Positions 17,806 to 25,527 of a DNA stretch of 64,000 bases are shown here, in pieces. Every line of letters begins with the position of its first letter. Within the stretch, counting starts at the first letter, position 1. The stretch spans positions 62,001 through 126,000 of the forward strand of contig JBMNLX010000009.1 in the NCBI GenBank assembly GCA_050953085.1, written 5' to 3'. The notes under the pieces were generated by a model that made no database searches, had not been told where the DNA came from, and worked only from the letters and a program-made list of their open reading frames with translations. Source of the stretch: UBA3946 sp002385755. Lineage in GTDB: Bacteria; Bacillota_I; Bacilli_A; ML615J-28; CAG-698. The position numbers and the translations under genes are program-made.

Positions 17806-18126
17806 ATGAACAAAAAGGTAATGGAAAAAATACTCGACTTTCGAAACGAGCGCGACTGGGAACAATATCATTCCGGGGAAAATCTCGCCAAGTCGTTGAT
17901 TATCGAGGCGGCGGAACTATTGGAATTGTATCAATGGGGGAACGAGGTTGAAAATATCGAGAGGTTAAAAGAAGAATTGGCCGACGTGATGATCTACGCT
18001 TTGCTTTTGGCTAATCGCTATAAGCTTGATGTTGAAGATATAATTTTAAAAAAGATTAAAAAAAACGCGGAAAAGTACCCGGTTAAGAAAGCGTACGGCT
18101 CCGCGAAAAAATACAATGAATTGTAA
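17806..18126 (+). CDS. MazG-like nucleotide pyrophosphohydrolase
   Basis: A 106-residue all-alpha protein of the MazG-like/dCTPase group. It has ERDWEQYHSGENLAKSLIIE, then EAAELLELYQW and EELADVMIYALLLA, which give the ExxE and ExxD magnesium-binding motifs. Members cleave non-canonical or excess (d)NTPs to monophosphate and pyrophosphate, cleaning the nucleotide pool. Length matches single-domain family members. A strong GAGGGAAAGGA lies 15-20 bases before ATG 17806. Function in this organism is inferred from the family. Confidence 0.85.
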   Translation: MNKKVMEKILDFRNERDWEQYHSGENLAKSLIIEAAELLELYQWGNEVENIERLKEELADVMIYALLLANRYKLDVEDIILKKIKKNAEKYPVKKAYGSAKKYNEL

Positions 18127-18194
18127 CCGAAAGTTGTGATTTTTTATCGCTAATAATATTATTTGATTCCGCAAACAATATAAAGGGTGATAAA

Positions 18195-18365
18195 ATGAAC
18201 GACGGACAAAACAACCGACAAAACAATCATAATGAATTAAACGAGGCGCTCGCGGAAGCGAGAGAAGTCGAAGCCCGAACGAAAGCCGGCGGGCTTTATA
18301 CCCGGGAAATGGTTAAAAAAGCGGAAAAGATATTGGAAAAGATGCCGGAAAATCAGTTAAAATGA
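18195..18365 (+). CDS. Small charged protein, 56 residues
   Basis: An ORF below usual length cut-offs. ATG 18195 has AAAGGG (18182-18187) seven bases upstream, and the frame ends just where a terminator begins. The protein starts with an Asn/Gln-rich stretch (MNDGQNNRQNNHNELNEAL), then an amphipathic charged segment EAREVEARTKAGG, LYTREMVKKAEKILEKMP and a lysine end. No family is recognised. It could be co-transcribed with the MazG-like gene 68 bases upstream. Ribosome site, codon usage like its neighbours and the abutting terminator argue that it is real. Confidence 0.65.
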   Translation: MNDGQNNRQNNHNELNEALAEAREVEARTKAGGLYTREMVKKAEKILEKMPENQLK

Positions 18366-18398
18366 TGAATCAGCCCCGCGGGTTCATCTTTTTTTTTG
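18364..18398 (+). terminator. Terminator after the small gene
   Basis: GATGAA/TTCATC outer stem with inner CCC/GGG, followed by ten Ts. It starts at the stop codon of the 56-residue ORF. Confidence 0.75.
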
Positions 18399-18431
18399 AC
18401 GCGCAAGCGCGTTTAATCCCATCATTTTTTA

Positions 18432-18460
18432 TTGACTAAAACCGCCGGATGTAGTATAAT
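18432..18460 (+). promoter_or_regulatory. Promoter of the tRNA-Pro/tRNA-Gly unit
   Basis: TTGACT (18432-18437), 17-base spacer, TATAAT (18455-18460). Confidence 0.8.
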
Positions 18461-18520
18461 ATTATAGCGTGAAGAATTTTCTTCCCTTGTTTAGCAAACT
18501 TTTTTTGTTAAACAAAGATA

Positions 18521-18597
18521 CGGGAAATAGCTCAGTTTGGCAGAGCGCCTGGTTTGGGGCCAGGAAGTCGCAGGTTCAAATCCTGTTTTCCCGACCA
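18521..18597 (+). tRNA. tRNA-Pro (TGG)
   Basis: Full cloverleaf with CGGGAAA/TTTCCCG acceptor, anticodon stem CCTGG/CCAGG enclosing TTTGGGG (anticodon TGG), GGTTCAAATCC T-arm and encoded CCA. Confidence 0.96.
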
Positions 18598-18604
18598 GTT
18601 ATAA

Positions 18605-18678
18605 GCAGGTATAGTTTAATGGTAGAACATCAGCCTTCCAAGCTGAACGTGCGAGTTCGATTCTCGTTACCTGCTCCA
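18605..18678 (+). tRNA. tRNA-Gly (TCC)
   Basis: GCAGGTA/TACCTGC acceptor, anticodon loop CTTCCAA in a TCAGC/GCTGA stem, T-arm GAGTTCGATTCTC, encoded CCA. Seven bases after the tRNA-Pro, so co-transcribed. Confidence 0.96.
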
Positions 18679-18932
18679 TATTGCATGATAGGTCTGATAC
18701 TTTTTTTGTCGGGCCTTTTTCATTTATACTTAGTATTTCATTTACAAATCCATAATTTACTTATTTGTATTAATATTATCTAACAAAAATTTTGTTTATG
18801 AAAATAATTTCTTTAATCTGCCTTTATGTTAATAATTAATCTAAAGATTATTTATTATTCGCAAATGGGTGGATAGCATATGCAAAAATATAAAAGATAT
18901 AATAAGCTTGGACAATGGTAACCTAAATATCT
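18679..18932. other. A/T-rich gap without a recognised gene
   Basis: About 250 bases between the tRNA pair and the trpB remnant. I see no supported coding frame, tRNA or strong hairpin. It lies downstream of the remnant on the minus strand and may be decayed trp-operon DNA, but no trpB residues beyond the stop can be found. Confidence 0.4.
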
Positions 18933-19046
18933 TTAAAGGGTAGCAATCTCTTCCAAAGGTAATTTTAGCTCATCGGGCGAATAGTTTCCGCCGTATTTTT
19001 CAAAGTAACCTCCTTTGTCGGGGAATTTATTAAAATAATTATACAT
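18933..19046 (-). pseudogene. trpB: trpB remnant, first 37 codons of tryptophan synthase beta
   Basis: On the minus strand an ATG frame reads 37 residues, including FPDKGGYFEKYGGNYSPDEL then PLEEIA, and stops. This matches the N-terminus of tryptophan synthase beta chain (GYFGxYGGxYVPExLxxPLEEL), normally near 400 residues. No further TrpB sequence follows in any frame, so most of the gene is lost. An AAAGGAAGG sits immediately before the ATG. It lies directly downstream of a T-box leader whose best specifier reads TGG (Trp), an independent line of support. Whether the short peptide is still made is unknown. Confidence 0.7.
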
Positions 19047-19075
19047 CCTTCCTTTAACTTTTTTCGAGGGGGATT

Positions 19076-19310
19076 AAAAAAGTCCTTTCCTCGATACTTA
19101 TGTATCAAGAAAAGGACAAGTAATCTTTACCCGCGGTGCCACCTTTATTGTTATTGCTTAGAAAACAATAACCGCTCACACATTTATGCTTTATAACGTA
19201 AGCTAACGTCCAAGGCTACTGTTATTTCACCCGGCCCTCCAAGGCCCATTATACTAACCTGTTTCTTGTCTAGCTCCCACCAACGCTAAACTCTCTGTGA
19301 AGGCATGATT
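19076..19310 (-). ncRNA. T-box leader, probably tryptophan-specific
   Basis: Minus strand. The T-box core GGTGGCACCGCG lies at 19132-19143 and would bind the free tRNA acceptor end. Upstream is a stem I region starting CAGAGAG (19290-19300), with GGTGGGAGC and a candidate specifier TGG followed by A (19210-19212). Downstream, GTCCTTT pairs with AAAGGAC (19082-19117) as a terminator followed by six Ts. The layout is stem I, antiterminator, terminator, gene. Specifier choice is uncertain because another TGG occurs in stem I, but the adjacent trpB remnant agrees with Trp. Confidence 0.85.
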
Positions 19311-19432
19311 ATTTTTACTTCCTTATCAACGGTTTATGATATCATATGCAACGGCAAATTAACAAATTTTAAAACCGTGCCCGGACCATCCCTTTTTTTA
19401 TAAATTGTTGTCTGGAAAAAAAACACTATTTT

Positions 19433-19441
19433 TGGTATAAT
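19433..19441 (+). promoter_or_regulatory. Extended -10 promoter of the SpoIID gene
   Basis: TGGTATAAT (TGn plus TATAAT) 23 bases before ATG 19464; back to back with the minus-strand T-box. Confidence 0.6.
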
Positions 19442-19463
19442 GAGTATGGGAGAAGAGGCAGAA

Positions 19464-21956
19464 ATGAAGAAAAAAGCTATCATTATATTTATTATTTTTT
19501 TTGTTTGTGTGGTTTCATGCGGGTTGATTCCCGCAAAGTTAGAAGCGATAGAAATCGACGGTCCGGAAACCGTCGATATTAATCAAACCATCCAATTTAA
19601 GATAAAAACAACTCCCTCTCAGGCTGAAGCGGATATCGAATGGAACTCGAGCGATAACGACATCGCGATTGTCGATGACGAAGGTTATGTTACCGGTATC
19701 GCCGAGGGCGAGGCGATCATAACCGCCGCGTCCGTTGATTACCCGGAGATTACCGATTCCATTGAGATTACCGTTACCAAGCCGATAGTGGAGTCGATAG
19801 AGATTCACGGACCAGAGCAAGTTTATGTCAACGCGAAAATATCCTTATCGGCGGTCATCACGCCTTCTTATATTGATCAGTCGGTCACTTATATTTCATC
19901 GGATCAAAGAGTAGCGAAAGTTGATTCAACAGGGACGGTAACCGGCGTCGCCCCGGGAGCAGTCACTATAGTCGCTATCAGTAATTACGACTCGACCGCG
20001 TACGCGACGCGTGAAATCACCGTTTTAGCGAAGGAGATAACCGGATTTACTATTTCGGGGAAGGGCGAGTTATATGTAAAAACGACCGCGCAATTTTCGG
20101 CGGTTGCCGAGGGGAATATTATCGACGACTTGGTCGAGTGGTCGTCCACCGTCCCGGAAGTGGCTACGGTTGATTCGTCCGGGCTCGTGCGCGCCGTGAG
20201 CGCGGGAACCGCGACTATCCGCGCCGTTCTCAAGGATAACCCGGAAGTGTTCGCGGAGACGGAAGTCGAGGTTTTACACCGCGATAAATTATACTATCAT
20301 ACGAAAATATTGTCCATTGACCGGAACGAACGACAGATAGAATTATTAAACGTTCCGTATACGGAATATGATGCCGGCATCAGGATCCTGCGGAAGGCGG
20401 GCGACGCTGTCGAAGCGGCCGGGCTTGACGACCTTCATATCGGGATGGAGAATGTCTACGCCGAAGTTGATATCGCGACGGAGGTTATTTCCGCCATCTT
20501 AATTGACGGCGAGACGGGCTTTTCCAATATTCGCGTCGGAATCCGTTATTCGATTGACAATATCGCCGACAACGCGACTTTATATCACTCCGCCGTCACT
20601 TTAACGCTCCTTAGCGACGCGCGATTACAAACATTTGACGGGGAAAAGAGCGTCGGTTTGTTAAGAAATCAGACGGTCACCGTAACGATGAATAACGGCA
20701 AGATCGTCGTGAAAAGGGGGAGCGAGATCGTACTCGAGACCAGGAAAAGAATTATTTTCATTCCCGCGAGTTCGGATGACGCGATAAAAATCACCAGCAT
20801 TAAACGCGGTTCCAACACTACTTATGCCGGGAATGTCGAAATCTCGCTTTTTAACGACAAACTTCTTGTCGTTAACGACATTAATCTCGAGCAATATCTT
20901 TATAAAGTCGTCCCAAGCGAGATGCCGGCTTCTTATAACGACGAGGCCTTAAAAGCCCAGGCCATCGCAGCTCGGACGTATGCTTACGCGGATATTTTTA
21001 ACCGCGCGAACGAGAATAAAGGCTATACGGTGGATGACAGCATTAGCAGCCAGGTTTATAATAATAAAAACGCTAATAGCAAAACCACCGCCGCGGTCAA
21101 CGCGACCCGCGGGATGGTGATGATGAACGAAGGAAAGTTGATATCAGCTTTCTATTACTCGACATCGAGCGGCCTTACCGCGAGCGCCCACGAGGTTTGG
21201 ATTAGCGACGGTTTCTCATATCCCGCCCCGACCCCTTACCTGATTGGGCAAAACTTAACCGAGGACGCGTCCGGCAATCCGATTACCTTTGATTACCGGG
21301 ACGAAGCTTCGATGCTTTCATTCTTTAAAACGATTAAAATGACGACGCCCGACAGTCATACAAATCATCATCGCTGGCGCGTCACCTTCACAAAAGAACA
21401 ACTTTCCGCGACGATAAACGCGAATTTACGTCTGACATATCAGTCTTCGCCTAATCTTGTCTTAACGGAGACGGTCGCGGGGTGGGAGTCGCTCTCTATC
21501 CCCGAGTCGGTCGGCGAGGTGTTAGACGTCTATGTTGACGAGCGCGGCGCATCCGGCGTCGTCATCAGTTTAATCGTCGAAACGACGACCGGCAAGTATA
21601 AAATCATAAACCAGTATAATATCCGCTTCACAATCCGCCCGAAAGACAGCGGCGGGACGGTCACGCGGTATTATGCCCAGGGAACGGATAACGATTACAG
21701 CGGCCACAAGGAGAATGATTCCATCCTTTTATCAGGTTTTTTCGCGATTGAGCGGAATGGCGATGACTACACGTTCTACGGCGGCGGTAACGGTCACGGC
21801 GTCGGGATGAGCCAAAACGGCGCCAACGGTTATGCCGGGCGCGGTTATGATTACGAGCAAATTCTCACGACATATTATCAGGCGATTGATCTCGTTGACA
21901 TATCCTACGAGTATCAGCCGCTTGTCGAATATGAGGGGTATTTTAAGTTAAGTTAG
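19464..21956 (+). CDS. SpoIID/LytB-domain lipoprotein with Big2 repeats
   Basis: An 830-residue lipoprotein. MKKKAIIIFIIFFVCVVSCG is the signal with lipobox VVSC. Three bacterial Ig-like (Big2) repeats follow (about 25-270), each ending in a DxxGxVTGxxxGxxxI pattern. The C-terminal half (about 470-830) is a SpoIID domain: NLEQYLYKVVPSEMPASYN, ALKAQAIAARTYAY and GNGHGVGMSQNGANGYA. SpoIID is a lytic transglycosylase acting on peptidoglycan; the repeats probably anchor or space it in the wall. ATG 19464 is chosen because AGAAGAGG (19451-19458) precedes it and the lipobox fits. SpoIID domains outside sporulation are widespread, so this gene alone does not show sporulation. Confidence 0.88.
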   Translation: MKKKAIIIFIIFFVCVVSCGLIPAKLEAIEIDGPETVDINQTIQFKIKTTPSQAEADIEWNSSDNDIAIVDDEGYVTGIAEGEAIITAASVDYPEITDSIEITVTKPIVESIEIHGPEQVYVNAKISLSAVITPSYIDQSVTYISSDQRVAKVDSTGTVTGVAPGAVTIVAISNYDSTAYATREITVLAKEITGFTISGKGELYVKTTAQFSAVAEGNIIDDLVEWSSTVPEVATVDSSGLVRAVSAGTATIRAVLKDNPEVFAETEVEVLHRDKLYYHTKILSIDRNERQIELLNVPYTEYDAGIRILRKAGDAVEAAGLDDLHIGMENVYAEVDIATEVISAILIDGETGFSNIRVGIRYSIDNIADNATLYHSAVTLTLLSDARLQTFDGEKSVGLLRNQTVTVTMNNGKIVVKRGSEIVLETRKRIIFIPASSDDAIKITSIKRGSNTTYAGNVEISLFNDKLLVVNDINLEQYLYKVVPSEMPASYNDEALKAQAIAARTYAYADIFNRANENKGYTVDDSISSQVYNNKNANSKTTAAVNATRGMVMMNEGKLISAFYYSTSSGLTASAHEVWISDGFSYPAPTPYLIGQNLTEDASGNPITFDYRDEASMLSFFKTIKMTTPDSHTNHHRWRVTFTKEQLSATINANLRLTYQSSPNLVLTETVAGWESLSIPESVGEVLDVYVDERGASGVVISLIVETTTGKYKIINQYNIRFTIRPKDSGGTVTRYYAQGTDNDYSGHKENDSILLSGFFAIERNGDDYTFYGGGNGHGVGMSQNGANGYAGRGYDYEQILTTYYQAIDLVDISYEYQPLVEYEGYFKLS

Positions 21957-21997
21957 GATAAAAATCGTCGTTAAAAATACTACGGCAGGTGAAAGAG

Positions 21998-24900
21998 ATG
22001 AGAGAAGTCGGAACAACGATATCGGAAGCCATTAAAACGGGCAAATGGTTATACATCGATTACCGGAACCGCGAAAACCAACGGACGAGTTACTGGTGTT
22101 CAGTAATTGACGTTCATCCCCGGGACAAGCGCTTAACCGTTAAAATGTTTAACCCGCATTTGTCCGAAGAGATTATCGAGGCCAAGCTTTTTTTCGACGG
22201 CGTTATTTCGGCGCAAATCATCGATGGCACGACATATGAAGTCCCGGCGAGACTAATCGAGACAATTGAGAAAAACCCCGCCCCCTACGAATGGTTAAAT
22301 TTCGACTCCTTTAACAACAACATTTTAATGTACCTGCGGGAATGCTATTTTTACGACAATGACCCGTATCAAAGGGAATATCATTTCATAGACGGCGTCG
22401 ATTGCGACGTTTTAAGGTCCAGCAGGGCTTACGGTCTGTCCGCCGTGCAAACCGGCCAGATTATTGATTTTATCTATAAGACCGATATCGACGCGTTTTC
22501 TAAAAACAAACACACGTATTTGGCGTTGAATTTTTTCTCAATCTCTATTAATAAAAAACTATACGTAATCGCCTATTACGACGTCTTGTTTGATGTCGAA
22601 AAACAAACGCTCGTTTTAAGCAGAAATTTAAAGATAAACAAAAGCTTTTTAATCGGCGACCGGAAGTATTCGTTAAAGCAATTCGTCGATATCAATCCCA
22701 ACGAGTTTATCGAAAAGTTCGCTTCCGACTACCGCTACTATTCGGAAATAATCGCCCGTAATCTAACTTCCGGCGAGATGATTGACGAAAGCCCCTATCT
22801 AATGGTCCTGGAGCGCAATGTCCCGATGAACATTGATAATGTGTTCGCGGCGATCGCGCAAATGCACCAGAAACAAAGCATGACGCCGCCGCTTAAAGCC
22901 TTTTTCGGCAACATCACTACCCGGGACGAAGTGTCCGGCGCAGAGGATTACGTATATTTCAGCGACGATAAATTTAACGAGGACCAACTCAGGGTTGTAT
23001 ATAATACCGTGAAAAGCCCGCTAACTTACGTGCAGGGGCCGCCCGGGACCGGGAAAACGTCGACGATTTTCAATATACTTTTATCGGCTTTCATGAACGA
23101 AAAATCAGTTTTGATCGCCTCCAATAATAACAAACCGATTAACGATATTTTTAAGAAGATCAAGTTCACTCACCTGGATAAGGAGATTCCTTTCCCGGCG
23201 CTAAGAATAGGCGTGCTTGAGGAAAATATTAAAACCTTAAAGCGAATAAAGGAGTTTTATTATAAGTCTAAAAATGTCGTCATCAAGGAAGGGCAATTGA
23301 AAAACATCAAGTTGAAGGCCAAAGAAAAATACGGACAGTTAAACGCCGCCATCGAAAAGTACGAGGAATTGATTGCCCTGCGGGAAGAAAAAGAAACTTT
23401 GCTTTCGATGCATGATAATGTCGATAATAATTTTAAGAACATGCTCGCGATCGAGATCAATCTTGTTGATGAAAAAATACGAAAAATCGACCGGCTTCCC
23501 GACTTAAGGAAATTAGCTTATGTCGGAAGGAAAGACCGGCAATACACGAGTTATTTATATTATAAATCCTTTTCCTATTGGAAAATGCTACATACACCGG
23601 AATATCGGGATTTAGTCGAAATCGTCCATATGCCTGACGGGAATAAGGAAGAGCGGAAAGAAAAAAATCGGGCGTTCTTGAAGTATTTGGCGGATGATGA
23701 GAACTTTCTCCTTTTCGTCCGCGCGTTTCCGTTTATTCTTTCCACCAATTTATCGGCGAACAAATTAGGCTCGCCCAAACCGTTTTTTGACTATGTGATT
23801 ATTGACGAAGCCGGGCAGTGTAACATCGCCACGTCGCTTATCCCGATGATTAGGGGGCGTCGTCTCGTCTTATTCGGCGACCCGTCGCAACTTCGGCCCG
23901 TAATCGTTTTGGATGAAGAGGTTAACCGGAAACTCAGGGAAAAGTATCAAATCAGCGACACTTATGATTATATTAATAATTCGATAATCGAGGTCATGCA
24001 AAAGAAGGACCGGGTATCGCCATCGATCTTGCTTCGTTATCACTATCGTTGCGGGAAGAAAATTATTAATTTCAGCAACCGCCGTTATTACGGGAACCGG
24101 CTGAAAATCGAGACGGATGAATTGCCGGAGCAATTGGAGTTTTATAATGTGAAAAGCGACGAGACGGCGGGGGAAAGAAACACCTCCTATCAGGAGGCCG
24201 CGACGATCGCCGATATCATCAAGAAGAACAATTACAAGAACGTCGCCGTCATCACCCCCTTCCGCAACCAATCCGCTTTAATCAGCGGGATGCTCGAAGC
24301 GGACCGGATTAAGGGCGTCGACGTCGGGACGATCCACACTTTTCAGGGAGACGAGCGCGACGTCGTCATTATATCGCTTGCGCTTTCTCCTTCCACCGGT
24401 GAAAAAACCTACAATTGGGTCAAGGATAACAGCGAGCTGATTAACGTCGCCGTGACGCGGCCAAAAAACAAATTGATCATCGTGGGCGACTACGACCTTA
24501 TTGCGGAAAGGGCCAAAAACCAAGAAAAGGGGGAAAATGACGACCTGTATTCTTTGGTCTCCTACGTGCAGAAAAACGGGAACTGTTATGTGCCGCCGAA
24601 AAAGGAGGAGAGTTATCAATTTTTCCGGCAATACAATACGGCGAAGGAGAAAGACTTTCTTAGGACCATCTCCCACATGATGACGACGATGCCGGCTTAT
24701 ACCGTCCAGTCAAAAGTAAAAGTCGCGTCCGTCTTTAATTTGGATCCCCGCGACAACTTTGATTATTATACGAGGGCCGAATTCGACTTCGTGATCTTCG
24801 AGAAAGCCTCGGGTCGCCCGCTCATCGTGTTTGAGGTCGACGGTCCGGAGCATATCAATAATTACCGGACGATAAGAAACGACCGGAAAAAAGAAGACAT

Positions 24901-25003
24901 ATGCAGGCGCAGGAATGTAAAACTGATAAGAGTCCCGAATGAGAACGTCAGAAGATATAACTTGATTAAAAATATATTGTTACGCCGTTGTTTGAGTTCA
25001 TAA
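21998..25003 (+). CDS. SF1 helicase with WYL-like N-terminus and DUF2726 nuclease-like C-terminus
   Basis: A 1001-residue protein with three parts. Residues about 5-80 look like a WYL domain (EAIKTGKWLYIDYRNR then LFFDGVISAQII). The middle is a superfamily 1 helicase of the UPF1/Dna2 branch: Walker A GPPGTGKTS (about 347-355), Walker B VIIDEAGQCN, motif III LFGDPSQLRPV, motifs V/VI TIHTFQGDERDVVIISL and NVAVTRPKNKLIIVGD. The last 80 residues (EFDFVIF, then FEVDGPEH with E946 and D948) form a DUF2726/Vsr-like PD-(D/E)xK nuclease fold. Such proteins act in nucleic-acid repair or defence; which applies here is not shown. ATG 21998 has AGGTG six bases upstream. It stands alone with no typical defence partners. 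Confidence 0.8.
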   Translation: MREVGTTISEAIKTGKWLYIDYRNRENQRTSYWCSVIDVHPRDKRLTVKMFNPHLSEEIIEAKLFFDGVISAQIIDGTTYEVPARLIETIEKNPAPYEWLNFDSFNNNILMYLRECYFYDNDPYQREYHFIDGVDCDVLRSSRAYGLSAVQTGQIIDFIYKTDIDAFSKNKHTYLALNFFSISINKKLYVIAYYDVLFDVEKQTLVLSRNLKINKSFLIGDRKYSLKQFVDINPNEFIEKFASDYRYYSEIIARNLTSGEMIDESPYLMVLERNVPMNIDNVFAAIAQMHQKQSMTPPLKAFFGNITTRDEVSGAEDYVYFSDDKFNEDQLRVVYNTVKSPLTYVQGPPGTGKTSTIFNILLSAFMNEKSVLIASNNNKPINDIFKKIKFTHLDKEIPFPALRIGVLEENIKTLKRIKEFYYKSKNVVIKEGQLKNIKLKAKEKYGQLNAAIEKYEELIALREEKETLLSMHDNVDNNFKNMLAIEINLVDEKIRKIDRLPDLRKLAYVGRKDRQYTSYLYYKSFSYWKMLHTPEYRDLVEIVHMPDGNKEERKEKNRAFLKYLADDENFLLFVRAFPFILSTNLSANKLGSPKPFFDYVIIDEAGQCNIATSLIPMIRGRRLVLFGDPSQLRPVIVLDEEVNRKLREKYQISDTYDYINNSIIEVMQKKDRVSPSILLRYHYRCGKKIINFSNRRYYGNRLKIETDELPEQLEFYNVKSDETAGERNTSYQEAATIADIIKKNNYKNVAVITPFRNQSALISGMLEADRIKGVDVGTIHTFQGDERDVVIISLALSPSTGEKTYNWVKDNSELINVAVTRPKNKLIIVGDYDLIAERAKNQEKGENDDLYSLVSYVQKNGNCYVPPKKEESYQFFRQYNTAKEKDFLRTISHMMTTMPAYTVQSKVKVASVFNLDPRDNFDYYTRAEFDFVIFEKASGRPLIVFEVDGPEHINNYRTIRNDRKKEDICRRRNVKLIRVPNENVRRYNLIKNILLRRCLSS

Positions 25004-25049
25004 CACTTAGTAATAAATGCAAAATTTTGTAACAATTAAAGTAATCATA

Positions 25050-25058
25050 TGGTAAAAT
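25050..25058 (+). promoter_or_regulatory. Extended -10 promoter close to the yccF coding region
   Basis: TGGTAAAAT; transcription would start near 25065, only a few bases before the first plausible codon at 25071. Confidence 0.4.
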
Positions 25059-25070
25059 AGGGGTAAAGAG

Positions 25071-25421
25071 ATTTTAGGCAACATCATTTGGTTTATTTTC
25101 ATTGGTTTGTGGAGCGCGATTTATTTCTGTTTTGTCGGATTAATACTGTGCATAACGATTATCGGCATCCCCTTCGGCAAACAATGCTTTAAGCTGGCGA
25201 AATTGGTTCTCTTGCCTTTCGGGAAAAAAGTCAAAACGAATTTCGACAAACACCCGATTGCCAACATTATCTGGCTGATACTTTTTGGCTGGGAAGGCGC
25301 GCTAATGTATCTTATTGTTAGTTTGATTTTTTGCATAACGATTATCGGCATCCCCTTTGGAAAACAGTGCTTCAAACTTGCCGTTTTGTCCTTGATCCCG
25401 TTTGGCGCCAAAATAAATTAA
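25071..25421 (+). CDS. YccF (DUF307) inner-membrane protein, start codon abnormal
   Basis: Two copies of the YccF repeat: LILCITIIGIPFGKQCFKLA and LIFCITIIGIPFGKQCFKLA, each after hydrophobic helices. Family members begin with LGNIxWFIxGG; here ILGNIIWFIFIG is encoded from 25071, but no ATG, GTG or TTG lies between the in-frame stop at 25053 and a TTG at 25107, which would remove the conserved start. The likely initiation is ATT at 25071, seven bases after GGGG (25060-25063), or the start codon has mutated. The function of YccF is unknown; it is a small membrane protein of four helices. Confidence 0.7.
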   Translation: MLGNIIWFIFIGLWSAIYFCFVGLILCITIIGIPFGKQCFKLAKLVLLPFGKKVKTNFDKHPIANIIWLILFGWEGALMYLIVSLIFCITIIGIPFGKQCFKLAVLSLIPFGAKIN

Positions 25422-25430
25422 CTTGTAAAC

Positions 25431-25457
25431 AAAAAGCCCTAAAGGGCTTTTTTTTTT
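25431..25457 (+). terminator. Terminator after yccF
   Basis: AAAAAGCCC/GGGCTTTTT stem with a TAAA loop and ten Ts. The A-run on the left would also let it work on the minus strand. Confidence 0.9.
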
Positions 25458-25494
25458 GAAAGGGACAATTGTGCTTTTAATCGGCATCGTTTGG

Positions 25495-25503
25495 TGATAT
25501 AAT
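25495..25503 (+). promoter_or_regulatory. Extended -10 promoter of tdh-kbl
   Basis: TGATATAAT, 25 bases before the tdh start. Confidence 0.6.
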
Positions 25504-25527
25504 AATACGGGAGATGATTATAGAAAC

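Noticed and set aside
18469..18783. Open frame of 104 codons over the tRNA pair
   Set aside because: It runs through two complete tRNA genes and has no ribosome site; it is an accident of the tRNA sequence.
19405..19441. Canonical -35 for the SpoIID gene
   Set aside because: TTGTTG and TTGTCT are 22-25 bases from the -10, too far; only the extended -10 is credible.
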